Positions 34,401 through 46,431 of a DNA stretch of 64,000 bases are shown here, in pieces. The stretch spans positions 62,001 to 126,000 of the forward strand of contig BCJJ01000035.1 of NCBI GenBank assembly GCA_039545355.1, given 5' to 3'. Within the stretch, counting starts at the first letter, position 1; every line of letters starts with the position of its first letter. This DNA is from Trichosporon coremiiforme (Eukaryota > Basidiomycota > Tremellomycetes > Trichosporonales > Trichosporonaceae). The position numbers and the translations under genes are program-made. The notes under the pieces are model-generated. The model had not been told where the DNA came from. It saw nothing but the letters and a program-made list of their open reading frames with translations, and did no database searches.

Positions 34401-36758
34401 CAAAGCACCGACTGTCTCCAGCATCAGCAAGTGCGCATCCCGCATTTGAGTTGACTGAGTTGATTCCAAGTACGTTTGTTATTCTTATGCTAATGCCTGC
34501 ATGCCACGAAGCTGAGAGAAATGAGCCCAGCGGGCCAGCGGCCATAGGTCATCCAGCCGCGATCATAACTTCTAGATTCGTTAGATTGCATCGATCCTTG
34601 CCGTCCCGATCCCGTCTCCCTGCTCTGCTCCGACAGCAATCCTGCTTCCTCTTTTCCTGCCCATGCTCCCCTCGCTCCCCGTGCATCCACACCTGCACAC
34701 TGCAACGTTCTCTCCATCCAGGTGTCCTCGATCTGTGTCGGCAGCACTTTCTCTAGCGTCTATGTTTATCTCACCCCTGCATGCTCTGAACCTCGGTACG
34801 ATTTGCGATGGCCAACTCTCACATCATCAGGCGCGAATCATACGACAGGCTGATGACACTGAGTGTTCTTTCTGTGACTCTCAGCAATCAGGACCCTACC
34901 TAGTACCTCGCGGCTGTCGCGAAGTCTTTCATTTGCACATCACCCACATGTTCTCCACGCTTGCTGTGCCGGCGCCTCGCTCACCTCAGCCTCCTGAGCT
35001 CAGATACCAGCGCTTCCCAGCTTTCCCCTGTCGATCCTGTCGGTGTGGTAACAACGTGCTCCATCACCCAGCCAGATAGACGTCGTCATGTCTCACCTCT
35101 CGTGTCGAAGAAGTAGGTCTAGGCCCTAAACAAAGCCTGCCGCGCGCCGCACTGCTTGCCGACGCCTGCTGCGCAGCATCCAGCTGGAACCCCAGGTCCA
35201 GGAGCAAAGCTAGCGCAGATCAACTGACCCGGAAACGCGGCAACAGGACGGCATGGCCGGAACGAGCAATCTGACATGGAGCGTGGGTTAGTCCAACTGG
35301 TGCCGCGGCCCGGGCCGCATCACGTATGGTTATTTGGCGAGCCTCGCTCATCCTGTCTAACCTGGCTTTTCTCTGTTCCTTTCCCCTTGCTCTCCATCAC
35401 CCAGAGACTCGACTCTGGTTTCGACTCGGGAGTTACTCAGGCTGGCGAGGTTCGAGACTCTTGACTGAGGACGAAGTTTAGCATGCTCCAACTTTGTGTC
35501 CCCAGTGAATCAGCGGTAGCGTTGACACCGCACAACTCCATGGCGGTGTGTGGGAACTGCCAACGTGCTTGATATGCCTATGCGCTGGAAACGGAGCTTG
35601 TCTTGCATTCTGCGCTTGTCTTCGTCGTTGCCACTGTACCGAGTCGTGAGGAAAGACACTGTCGCTCACGTCGCACAAGTTGGGTTCTTGGGAATAAACC
35701 CAAGCCGCCTACCACACATCACGACAGCATGGAGACTGCCCAGCACGCCATGCCTCGGCGTCTCGGTGGAGCAGGACTGCGCCGGCGTCTGCGCGGACCA
35801 GAGTTGCATCACTGTGCAAAAGAGAGTTCGCCCAGAGCTTGTGCGCACGATGCCTCCAGCACACTGGGTCACCCAGTGGGCCAAGGCATGCGAAGAGTTA
35901 GGTATGCCCCACGTCTCCAGCGTCTCACACCATCGCATCCGTCGCAAGCGACGCACCCGGGCCCACCTGACTGGGCCACGACCGCGCCAAGATGGCAACG
36001 TCGGTGATTGCTGGAGTGGTAACAGTGGGAAGAGCAATTCAGTCGTAAACCGGGATAAGCTTGTCGCTGTGGCCTACGCAGCGGTTGATGTGCGAGCATT
36101 CTATGATTAACCTACTTGTGCCCATTCACCCCTCCCCGCTGTCTCCACTTTCTCCTGCGATTCATTATCGGCGCTGAGGTTGCATGCTGCTCGTGCCTTC
36201 TCTCTCTTGTTTCCGGGCTCTGGATCTGTTGCCCGGATGAGTACCGACGAGAAAGTGTCGTGATGAGCGCGGTTGCTGTTCTCGGGCATAACCATGTAAT
36301 TTGGGAGCAGGCCGGGACGCGCTCGGGTGGTCTACTCGAGTCTGTCAGATCCAGACAACCGGAGACTGAATGGCGACGGGGCCCGATGCTGGCAGTGTGA
36401 TGGCATGGGACGCAGATGTCGGCAGCGGGAAGCTCGGAAGCCATGGTCAGCACGCAGAGCGCAGATCATATGCGTCAACAGGTTCCCATGTGAAACCCGC
36501 TTGACAACGACCGCCCCGCTAGTGCCCTTGGCCATCTTGGGAATGATGGCGTTTCATCCTTCTCACGTGCAGACGCGAAAGATAGGGAGCACGCGACCCT
36601 CACGCGAGCGCCAAAAGACGCCACCCGAAGCGATAACATGAGCACATGACGTAATCTTGCCCCTTGGTGTCAACACACACACACCGCTCTGTCGAGATCG
36701 TAAACAACGGTCCGTTCGCCGGTCTTCTTTTGCCACCAGTCCAGACACGCCAGCACCG
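31453..36758. other. 5.3 kb divergent intergenic region
   Basis: Between the minus-strand Gln-rich gene and the + strand BTB gene. From 31500 to 33100 the minus strand is strongly pyrimidine-rich and carries several overlapping open frames of Pro/Ser/Leu/Thr composition in all three frames, the signature of a CT-rich leader rather than protein. From 33400 to 36600 composition is mixed and no splice-consistent coding series could be built. A (CA)n stretch lies near 36673-36685, just before the BTB gene. Confidence 0.5.
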
Positions 36759-38672
36759 ATGTCGCGCTGGAACCTCGATAACCCGACCCCCTCGGCCGCC
36801 GTCGACCTCGGCTCGCCTTCTCGCGCTCGACGCTCTCTGACGGCCTCGCAGCAGAGCCAGTTCGCGTCGAGCGTGTTTGGCTCCGTTCCGCAGCCCCGGA
36901 CCGGTCCGGGGGTGGCGGCGCGCGACCTCGCCGCCCGGATGCTCGACGGGGCATGCGAGACGAAGCAGACCGCGTTCGAATGGCCCGTCCGGCGAGTGCG
37001 TGCTCTTCAAGCGCAGCTCGAGCAGGCAACAGACGACGAGGAAGTGCACGACGTCCTCTCCGGTGACGGGTGCTACTTTGACGACCTAGCGTACAAGCTG
37101 CACTTAGAGCGGGCGCCGGACGTGCACCTGACCCCGTTCGACGAGATCCCTCCCGCCGCTAACGTCGACCCGAAGGTGACTCTTGCGATCATAGCGCTGT
37201 GGGCGAAATACTCCGACCTACCGCCCGATGAGGCGTTTGAGCGCTACGTCTTCGTCGGCGTGAAGAGGTACGAGAGCGAGGACCAGCGCGAGCTCGGCGA
37301 GCCAAGGTGGCTGTGGACGACGAGCACCAAGACCGAGTTCTCACAACGCAACGAGTACTGGGAAGTCACGCTGCCGAGCCTGTCGGAGCTACTGCGCGAT
37401 CCAGATGTCGCCGAGAAGGACGCGTTCTCGATCCGCGTCGTCGTCAAGCACGCTTCTGAGCCGAGTCTCCCGCCCATGGTCCATGCCGACCAGCAGTTCA
37501 TCTCGCGCCGCGTCACCCGCCAAGCTGCCAGTTTCCTCGACTCGGTACGGACAGGCGATGTCCGCTTCCTCGTCCTCGAACATGCCCCCGCTCCCGAATC
37601 TGACTCACTAGAGCCCCCCGACGCCGAGCCCACGAGTGGCGGAATGGCGCGCCGCCGTGTCATCTACGCGCACAGCGAACTCCTCCAGCACACCGACTAC
37701 TTTAAGGCGGCTCTTGGCCCGAGCTGGTCTGAAGGTTCTGATGTGGGTATCCGCACTCTGAGCGTCGACGACGCATCCTTCGGCACGCTGTACTGGGTCC
37801 TGCGGTGGCTCTACACCGACGAGATTCAGTTCGGCCCCGAACCCGTCCGCACTGTCATGGAACATGTGCGTCTTGACCCGACGGCTGCGGCGCGCGTGTT
37901 GCGGGGAGAGGGGTGGGACTGGACGTCCCTCGACGAGGACGAGGTTCGCACTGTGCGCAGCGTGTCCTCCTCCGGAACAGCAGGGACGAGGGTGAGCGGC
38001 TGTCGTTCGCCATCGGGCGCACCCCCAGTACCACCAGTGCCCTCCGCACCTACTGCCACCGCTTCTGCGAAATCGAGTCCGCATAACCGGCTGAGCTCGC
38101 CCCCGCCCCCTCCGCCCGCACAGCCCGACACAACGCCGAAGAAACAGGCTCCGTCAAGCTTACCCCGCATCGCGGGCGGAGCGCGGAAGAAGCCAGCCGC
38201 CGCGCCGAGTCCCCGCGCCTATGCGCCTAGGCGTTCCCACGCCCCCACCCCGGATCCACACGCACACCCGACCCCAGCCCCGCCGCCGCCGAGCCCACTC
38301 GCTGCATTCCTCCTCGCGCACCGCTATGGACTTGATGAGTTGCAGGTGCTCTGCAGAGATACACTCCTCCGCCAGCTTACGCCTGATACCTGTGTCGCGA
38401 GCCTGCTCGCGACCTACGCCTTCCCAGACCTGCACGCGGCTATTCTTGATTATGTTGTGAGTGCACTCTAACGCCTGTTGGATAGGAGAAGCTTGGAGAC
38501 GCTCTAGCATGCACAAGCTGACGTGCAGAGCGACAACTGGGCCGACGTGACGCAGTCTCCAGAACTCGAGCGGTGTTATCAGGAGGTCTCGGCTGGTGTT
38601 TGGGGCGAGAACCACGGTGGGCAGGTGCTGCTGGGCCTGACGAGGCGTCTGACTGGCATGTCTCTCGGCTGA
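36759..38672 (+). CDS. BTB/POZ-domain protein
   Basis: Two exons, 36759-38456 and 38529-38672, 613 residues. The ATG at 36759 (MSRWNLDNPTPSA) is the first true ATG of the frame. Residues 75-235 hold a region with WEVTLPSLSELL that could be a MATH-like or unknown domain. The BTB half follows: RRVIYAHSELLQHTDYFKAAL, SVDDASFGTLYWVLRWLYTD, then a long Pro-rich insert (about 410-520) and the closing helices AAFLLAHRYGLDELQVLCRD and LLATYAFPDLHAAILDYV. The second exon adds SDNWADVTQSPELERCYQEV, which completes the C-terminal helices. Family knowledge: such proteins dimerise through BTB and often serve as Cul3 adaptors. The target is unknown. The Pro-rich insertion inside the fold region is notable. 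Confidence 0.83.
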
Positions 38673-38836
38673 GCCCGCCTCGCAGTTCCGCGATCCCTCT
38701 TCCTCGCTCCCCTACATCTCTTATAAGCCTATCCTCTCTGATCCCGATCCCTACATGCCCATCCTCGCTTCCGATGTGAGACGCTGTACATACCCGTTGT
38801 AGATTGATACATGATGATGCTACGTCTCCTGTGACG

Positions 38837-41213
38837 CTATCGTCGCCTCTGCGCCTGCTTCGTCTCGCTCTCCCTTCTGAAAGCTGCCACCTCGCTCTCG
38901 TCCGGCACATCGTCGCACCATTCCTTCAGCCACTCGGCCAAGATCTGCTCATCACGCATGAGCCGCGGTCCGTCCTTCTTCACAAGTCGGCGCGGACCCT
39001 CATGTTCGTTCACGAAGAGCAGTGCCGTCATCAGCGTCTTCCTGAGTGGGCGGACCCCCAGAGCGCGCATCCACGCTAGAGCGCGGGGAACGCTGGCTGG
39101 ATCAGCACGCGTTCGTGCCAGAAGCGCGACGTATGCTTGGAAAGCGCGGGGTCCGGGGAGGACGTGTGCCGTCTCTGACGAGACTGGAACAAGCGCGGGC
39201 AGTTTTTCCTCAGACGACCCCCAGAGGCGCCCGACACTGAGCGCTCCGCCCGTCAGAGGCGACTTAACGTTGACGAGAGTAGGCCAATTGCCAAGCACAA
39301 TGCCGGCGAACACGTCCCGCGCAAGCTGCCAAGGCTGCAGTGAGCCGTATTCCTCGCGCCAGCTGTAGCCGTACCCGTTCGCGATGTCGGCAATGTTGCA
39401 CTCGCGCCAGTGACTTTCGGGAAGGCTCATCGGATTTGAGCGTGTGCGCTGCGAGCCGATGGCGTCCGCAATCAGGCGCAGACGCACTGCGACTGAGTCG
39501 GCTGCCTCGAAACGCGCAAAACTCAGCCGCGCCGTGTCGAGGAGAAGAGCTAGCGTGCCATCGTCGGCAGCCAGTCCCCAGCGCGGCTTCGCTGCTTGCC
39601 AGAGACGGAATGCGAGACCGGCGGAGCCACTCGCGCGACACATGGACATGAGGCTGTTCAGTGCCGACACGCTCAGCGGGACGCTGCCCGGCACTTTTGT
39701 CAGGGATGACTTGACAAACAATGTTGGGGCATTGGGGGAAACAGGCAGAGGCGGCTTCGCGGCATACCAGTCTACCAGCTTCAAGGCATCAGGCGTAGGG
39801 TCGTACACCTTCACGCTGCCCGCCTTCGCATCCACAACGCGGGCGTACTTCAGCTTCGCGCCCGCCGTCAAAGCGGCGGCGTCAAGGTACCGCGCCCTTT
39901 CCTCTGGCGGCGCCTTCCTGTGTTTCGCGAGCAGCGTCTCCCAGACCTTCCCCGCAGCCCTGAAGTCGTGGTGACGCATCAGTCCACCAAGGACTGGCGT
40001 AATAACACCGGCACAATACACGTCGTCGGGAACCGTCTCAGCAAGCTTGACCAGCTCCTTGGCCGAGACACGATGGTCCTTCGCGGCGATGGTAGCGAGG
40101 ACGCTCCACGCGTGCCGTCGCAGTTTATCACGGTCTTCCTTCGCCACACTCTTTAGTAGCGGTTCGAGGATGTCTGCAGCTGCGCGGAACGTCTTCTCCT
40201 TCAGCGCGCTGCCCAGTCGCTCCCAGGGCGCAAGCTCCTGTCCCGCCGAGCGTGTCTTTGCGAGTGCCTTTAGGGCCGCAACCGGCTCAGCGGCCGCGAA
40301 GCAGGTTGCGGCGACGTTGGCCCACTGTTTGTCCGACAACTCCACTGCACCAAGATGCGTCATGATCAAATCGAGCGTCTCCGGGGTGCAGTATGCCGGA
40401 GCGAGGAGCCAGTCGAGCGATGCGGGGCGAAGCGCGACGGTGGGCGCTTCGCTCGAGCTGCTCGGTAGATTCCCCAACTGGGCGATGAGGTGTCGCACCA
40501 CGCGGGCAACACTTGCCTGTAGCGTTGCTGGCAAACGCGCGGCACTCGCTGCCGGGTTGGAGTCCGCGATGGAACGCACGAGTTTGTCGTGCTGGTAGAT
40601 CGCCCTTTGAGCGGTGACACGAGTATCGCGCCCCTCGGCGAGGAGGGAAGCTCCAAGATGTTCGAGCAGTTGAAGCGCATGCGACACACCCGCATCGAAG
40701 AAAACCAGAGCGTCCGAACGTCCTGCGGACTGCACGAAGCGGAGTGTTGTAGACAGCGCCCGTCCAGTCTGCGCCGCGCTGCCCGCAGGAAGGTTGGACA
40801 AAATGCGCAGCACGCGCTCCAGCGCCGGTGCGTTGCAAGGTCCGGAGAGGATGACGTCGACCGCCTTCAACCATTCACTTGTTCCAGCATTGTCGAAAGC
40901 ACTCTCGTGCACGGCGTCAAGGTACGTCGATCCCGGTAAGCCGCGGGGAAGGGCGAACAGACGGAGGAAGGGCTGCTCCTCGCTGGCGGTGGGAGCGATG
41001 GCGAGCTGCTCTTCCCGCCGTGCTCTCCTTGTCTCCATCAGTTCCTTCCTCTGCTGTCTCTCGCTAGCCTCGAACTCAGATTCCGGTACATGACCGATAG
41101 TTGCCGTTGCGCTGGCGAGTCGGAGGGAAGGTCTTGTTTTCGGTATCGACACAAGGGGCCGGATGGGCCTGGTACGTCAGCTCAACCGCGGAGGGGAGTC
41201 CAGCTTACCTCAT
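38837..41213 (-). CDS. Probable mitochondrial PPR-like (helical repeat) protein
   Basis: Two coding exons: a 5 nt first exon (ATGAG, 41213-41209) spliced over a 40 nt intron to 41168-38837, giving 778 residues. The joined start MRPIRPLVSIPKTRPSLRLA is basic and hydroxylated, a good mitochondrial presequence; without the intron the long frame has no ATG at its beginning. The body is rich in helical pairs (e.g. LSVSALNSLMSMCRASGSAG, FQAYVALLARTRADPASVPR followed by ALAWMRALGVRP) in the style of degenerate pentatricopeptide repeats; repeat count is uncertain. PPR proteins bind organellar RNA for maturation or translation, so a role on mitochondrial RNA is inferred. The promoter is shared divergently (265 bp) with DCC1. 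Confidence 0.65.
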
Positions 41214-41478
41214 ATGTCTAATCGCGCTCATTAATCTTCTCGCCCGCTTGCCATCGCTCGCCGCGCCGGTGTTGTTGTGAAAGTGTCAGTGACGAGAGCA
41301 AGTCATCTTCCTCGCTCCTGTAACAGTCAGGAAATCGAGGTGAAAGGGTGGGCACGTGGTGCGGACTTTCCATGCCACTCCGCGAATCAATGAAGCCAGA
41401 CGCGTCGCGTAGCCCCGTACGCCCGCGCCAAAGCCACCCAAAAGTCAACATTGCTCTCGGTCCACTCACCCAAGCACC
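41214..41478. promoter_or_regulatory. Shared divergent promoter, PPR-like gene and DCC1
   Basis: Only 265 bp separate the two ATGs, so promoter elements must be shared or interleaved. No TATA box is evident, as expected for housekeeping genes. Confidence 0.5.
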
Positions 41479-42665
41479 ATGCCCGCACCCTCACTACTGC
41501 CGAACGACCGGCTGACGGTTCGATTTCCCCCCGAAGCGGCGGAGGAGAGCTACCAGCTGCTCGAGCTTCCGGCTGAGATCCTGAAGGCAGTCGAGGGCGG
41601 CCAGTCCGTAGGGTAAGCTACTGTTGTCGATCTTAGCTGACGCCAGGTTAACGATCAAGGGCCGGCCGTCAGACGACGCGGTGCTCTGCACCTCGAACAA
41701 GACATACACCCTGCGTACAGTCTCCGTCTCCAACTCGCTCCTCGTCCTCCGACCGCCGGACGACACAACACTGCACCTGCGCGACACATGCCACGAGGTG
41801 CTCGAGTGCGTGCCGAGTGCGGGCCGAGTCGAGCGGATCAGGACAGTGCTCCGCGAGTCGGCGTGGACTGGACTCGACGCGAATGAGCGCAAGCGTAAGC
41901 GCTGCAAGCGGTACACTCGTGCGCAGCTCGAGTCGATCATCCAGGCGTGCGACGAAGAGCTCGAGCGTGGCCTCCGCTCACACAATGTCGTCGAAGTCGA
42001 CGGACACATGATGCTCCTCCCACCTGAGAAGCTCGGCCCGCTGCTCAGTCTCGTGCTCGCACTCATCACGGTGCATAGGAGGGCAAAGGAGTGCCCCGTC
42101 AAGGAGATCTGCGAGGCGCTCTACGACGACCACGAGGTGCCCGCCGACCTGACGCGGGGCGTTATGCGACTCTTCGGAGCCCTCGATGAGGACAAGTGGA
42201 CATATGACTCCACAGGTATCGTGCGTGAGCTCGGAAGGGGACTACTCGTGACGGTTAAGGTGAGCTTCACAGAGGATTGTTCGCAGCTGACAGCAGCAAC
42301 CTCGACCGGAGGACCAGTTCCTGCACGAGTGGCGGTCGGCCGCGACCGACGAGTTCGCAGACCTCGTCGACCTCAAACTCCTCGTCGGCGACTACCTGCT
42401 GAATGACCCGCCGCCATCGGCCTTCCACACCCCCGCCAAGCTTGTCTCGTACTTCCCCGTGCACGCTCTACCGCTGCATACCGCGACGCGCTTCTCAGAC
42501 CTCTTCCTGACCCGCCAGCGCTGGCGCCCAGACGACATGATTCCGTACCTGCAAGGACTGTACCCCGCCGGCGACTCGAAGGCGCGCGACAAGCTCATTG
42601 CAAAGTTCATCCGTGTGGTGAAGGGGAAGGACGGGACGTGGTGGCACGCACGTCGCTCGGGATAG
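41479..42665 (+). CDS. DCC1: Sister chromatid cohesion protein DCC1
   Basis: Three exons: 41479-41612, 41647-42259 and 42297-42665, 371 residues. Diagnostic stretches: YQLLELPAEILKAVE near the N-terminus, VLCTSNKTYTLRTVSVSNSL, MMLLPPEKLGPLLSLVLALI, and the winged-helix C-terminus RFSDLFLTRQRWRPDDMIPY then WWHARRSG. This is the order known for DSCC1/Dcc1. With Ctf18 and Ctf8 it forms the alternative RFC clamp loader that loads PCNA on the leading strand and supports cohesion and fork signalling in the nucleus. Length is near the family norm. Splice phases are exact. Gene pairing: divergent from the PPR-like gene, convergent with the WBP2-like gene. Confidence 0.93.
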
Positions 42666-42825
42666 AGGCTGGAACGGCTGGAAGGGGACCCTGGGAAGGC
42701 GGATGTCCTGTATTCGATACAAATTGCATGTACAACATAGCAGTGTACAGAGCTTCCCGGGTAGTGCTATCCGGAATGCACGGCGCACGCTTCACGCTTC
42801 GCTCGCCTGCTGACTAACTGATTAT

Positions 42826-43674
42826 CTAGCACTGATGTGAACGGGTATCTCGGATCAAGTTGCTCTCGGCGTGTATGCCGCTGAGTTTGTCAGCAACGAA
42901 TGAATTGAACGGAAGGACTGGCCGGAACAAGCGAACATGGTTAGTCATGCTCCATGTGAGGCATGTGGAGTGACGGAAGGCATGTTCCTGCCAGAACTCA
43001 AACTTACGCAATGCCTCTGCGGCCCGGTTACGTTCTACCCAGGCGGCCCGCTCCTTTTCGATCCGTTTCCAAAGGTTGTGCCCGAAACCGTTGTCGATGA
43101 GCATCTTGCACGTGAGGTACTGGCCGATACCCGGATCGGGAAGGTTGGGACAGCGATGCGTCACATCGGGGACGAAGGAGATGAGAATGTTGTTGGCGGA
43201 GAACATGGGGACGTTGAACGCATTATCTCGGATGGTCGACTGCAAATGTCAGTAATGCTTGTTGGGACGCAGAGGACGTACGTAGGGGATGATGAGCGAG
43301 TGCAGTTGCGGGTTAACGTGCCTGCCGAAAAGATAATCATCGTCTCCGGGCTTGTTGGCGATGAAAACCAGCTGCTGTCAGCACGGATCGACGACGGAGC
43401 AGGTTGCTCCGCGTTCGACAACCTTCAGTATCTGCTCGCGCCACAAAGGCGCAGAGCCGAAGCGATGGGACGCCAGCCAAGGCAGCCACAACGCAACACT
43501 CACTCGCTCGTCCGTCAGCCACAGACGGCCCCTAGACGTGTGACTGCATTTCGGACCCTCGATAGTCGCCGGGATCTTGAGCTGAATTTCGGCTCCGTAT
43601 CCGGGGGTCAGGAGGTGTTCGCCGAGATGGATGGGAGTCCGCTCGGCGCCTTCTGGGATGGAGTTGCGCGCCAT
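42826..43674 (-). CDS. WBP2-like GRAM-domain protein
   Basis: Exons 43674-43504, 43371-43282, 43239-43008 and 42917-42826, 194 residues. After a short N-terminus (MARNSIPEGAERTPIHLGEH) come the GRAM/PH-like strands: GRLWLTDER joined to LVFIANKPGDDDYLFGRHVN, SLIIPYSTIRDNAFNVPMFS and NNILISFVPDV, then the helix GHNLWKRIEKERAAWVERNRA. This order is that of WW-domain-binding protein 2 and its fungal relatives, in which the GRAM domain binds membranes or lipids. The usual PPxY tail of animal WBP2 is absent. The last intron (43007-42918) is exactly 90 nt with no stop, so retention gives a 224-residue form. The role in fungi is uncertain. Confidence 0.86.
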
Positions 43675-44182
43675 GGTGGTGGTCGGTGGATGATGATGAG
43701 GTCGTCGGAGCTATGGATAGAGGTACAAAGGAACGCTGACTGATCGGATCTGGTGAATTGCGGAGAGGGGTCGAAATTGGCCACTCGGGTGTTCATGCCT
43801 TATAAACTCGTGCTCGCCTTCCTCCGTCATGCCTGGGTGGGTGCAGGTCATGACGTCCAGGGCGATCCACCCCGTGGGGTCCACTCTACCGGAATGTACG
43901 TGTCATTCTAGATGTTACCGTATCACCACTACTCACCTCGATTGTAGGCGCGTCTGTTTCTGCTCATCTTCGCGTGCTGGACATCGCCAAGAACAACATC
44001 AACCATCGCGTGCAGCTCGACTCGGCTGGTTCATCTCCGTTCTTGACTCCGTATACTTGTTTTTTGGGTTTGCGCTTGCCCAACTCGTCTCCCTCGTCCC
44101 GCCGACACACCGCGCGCCCACACCGGCCATTGTCTGACCTCTTTCACCACAACATTACGCTCCCCCTTCGACCGAACCTTGC
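43675..44182. other. Divergent spacer, WBP2-like and WHIM genes
   Basis: 508 bp divergent promoter region. A TATAAG on the minus strand near 43800 lies about 125 bp upstream of the WBP2-like ATG. No gene is visible. Confidence 0.4.
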
Positions 44183-46227
44183 ATGTCGGTCGCCAATGGA
44201 GGGTTAAGGGAGTCTAGCACCCCGAATGGTGCGGTGAAAGGAGAGTCCGGCCAGAAACCTGGCAGTGGGAAGGGTTCGTTAGCCGTGGAGCTGCAGAGCT
44301 CTAAAGCTCCGTCGGCCGTGCCGGAGAAGCCGCAAGACGAGTGAGTACGCGTTCTCGAACCCGTTCGGCTGCGCAGCGCAGGGGTAGGGCGCGGTTCGAG
44401 CGAGAATGCGCGACACCTTCCCCGCAGCCGGGTCCCGAGCCCATACTGACTCTCACAGCTGGCAGGTTGCATATACCTGGGCGTTTCTTGTCAAGTTCGG
44501 CCTGCGCGACAAGATCAAGGGCTTGGAAACACCAGAAGAGTGAGTACAGATGGTGGATGCATGAGAAAGGCGCCAGAGCTCGGTGGAATCTAGTGCCTTT
44601 GCGTTGGGGGAACGGTGACTGGATCAGCGGTGTTCAGTGCCGTTCCTCACCCCCGCGGTACGCCGAGCCAACGGAAACGAAAGTGCCACATGGCCATTGA
44701 CTGACCCCCTCTCAGCCTCGAACGTTGTCTGACCCAGCCGGTGGCCCTCCGCCCGGACGATGTGCTAGAGGCAATCCTTATCCGCTTCCTCGCCAACCTC
44801 AAACCGGGTCTCAAGCAGTTACGGTCAGTTGCAGGCGAGCTGTTGCCGGCTGTGGCACTCTGGTCGAGCTAATGAGCCCCGCAGAGAAGATAACATCCAG
44901 TCGCAACTGTCCAGCTACATATCCGACCAGCTACTGAATTCCAACGAGTTCACAGTTTGGGATAACCCTTGGCCCCAGCATGAGGACCAGCGCGGGGCAT
45001 GCTGCTCGACAGCGCCGGATCGTTTGGAGCAGGGCCGCTTGCGCCAGCTTGGTGAGGATCCGAAGGAGCGCGTGGCGCGGAACCCAGTCAAGCAAATGGA
45101 GAGCAAGGGCCAGGGTATCTTTGAGCTCGATTGGCAGGAGCGCGCCAAGCTGCTGCGGCAGCTGGTGGACTGGCAGCGTGAGTTGGCCTTGTCGCGCGTC
45201 TGAGCTTTAGCTGATCCGACAGTCACGCACGCTGAAAGTATCCGTCAGACGATCAAGGAGCAGCACAGCATGAGCAAGAAAGCTTACGACGAGCTGAAGA
45301 ACCCGATCAAGCTGGAACCGCTGGGTACGGATCGCAAGAAGGTCCGAATCTGGAGCCTGGATGGTGAGTTTGCATGTTCGTTCCGTGGCTGACGTCAGAC
45401 TCTCCCCGGTTGTACCGTAGCGGCAACCCGTTCAAGCGTCCTTGTCCGCTCGTTCCCTACACCTTCACGCGAGAGGAGCTCCAGGCGGAGCATGACCGCT
45501 TCGCCGCTTACGGCGCTAAGACGGCACCGAAGCTGGTTGGCTCCGGTCCCAAGGGCAAGCCGACCAAAGCTGAGCTCAGAGACCACAACAAGCTCGCCAA
45601 GGGCATCCAGGACGAGGCCAAGCTCGCGGAGAAGCTCGCAGAAATCGTGCCGAACGTCGAGAAGGAGGAAGCTCGAGTGCAGCGCGTTCGCAAGAGAATC
45701 CAGCAGGAGGCTCAGAACCGAGCGCTGTTCGAGATGCGGAGCACTGATCGATCAACGAGAACGAGGCGATCCACGCAGAAGGTCGACTACACGTATGACG
45801 GCTGGGGAAGTGGGGCCAGCGAAGATGACGTGAGTTGAGATCCATGGGCTGCTTGGGTTTGCTGACAGAGCAGGATGAGCCGCGGCGTGGTGGTCGTCGA
45901 GGGCGAGGAGCGGTCGAGTACGAGCCAGACAGCCGACGCCCCGTCATTCCGGGCGAGCGGCGGTCGGCGCGCGTCAGCGCTCGGCAAGCGATCGAGGAGG
46001 ACGAGTACGAGGAGCAGCCGACGCGCAGCCCGACTCCGCCCCCGATCCCGCCAGCGAAACCGACCACTCGTGAGGTTTTCCCCGAGGGTGTGAAAAAGGT
46101 GAAGGGATACGCGTGGGTCGAGGACGTTGGCGGGGAGGGAAGCGAGATGGGCTCGCAACCGAACGGGGGCGAGAACGCGGACTCGGGCGTAGACGTTTCC
46201 AAGGACGAGCCGATAGAGGTTGATTAA
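44183..46227 (+). CDS. WHIM/DDT-type chromatin-associated protein
   Basis: Seven exons: 44183-44340, 44459-44539, 44716-44823, 44885-45177, 45223-45363, 45399-45829 and 45874-46227, 521 residues, every phase correct. After a Ser/Lys-rich start comes WQVAYTWAFLVKFGLRDKIK and ERCLTQPVALRPDDVLEAIL (a DDT-like three-helix region), then IFELDWQERAKLLRQLVDWQ with LTHAESIRQTIKEQ (WHIM1-like), then RKKVRIWSLDDSPRLYRSGN (WHIM2/WSD-like) and a Lys/Glu-rich coiled coil. The C-terminus is acidic and Arg-rich. DDT plus WHIM motifs occur in accessory subunits of ISWI-class remodellers, where they read linker DNA length, so a nuclear chromatin role is inferred. The tail carries repeated RRSARVSAR-type basic patches. 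Which complex it belongs to is unknown. Confidence 0.75.
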
Positions 46228-46431
46228 CCTGTGTATGTAGTCAGACGTTTCAACGTAGTAGCATAGCCTTCATGCATTCTGTTTTGGTTAGTGGATCGGG
46301 CCTGGCGAGTCGCCACCGCTGCCGCGCTTCGTATATTGAAGGTATGCGTTTCGTGCATTGTTTTTCTTTGTTGTTGATTGATGTCAAATCCTGCATGCCA
46401 GCTACTCTCTCGGCGTCGACAATGAATGTAA

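Noticed and set aside
35550..36110. 186-codon + strand frame
   Set aside because: No domain and no splice-consistent neighbours; the composition is that of non-coding DNA.
36657..36758. Longer N-terminus for the BTB protein
   Set aside because: The frame is open from 36657 but begins with TTG; the first true ATG is 36759.
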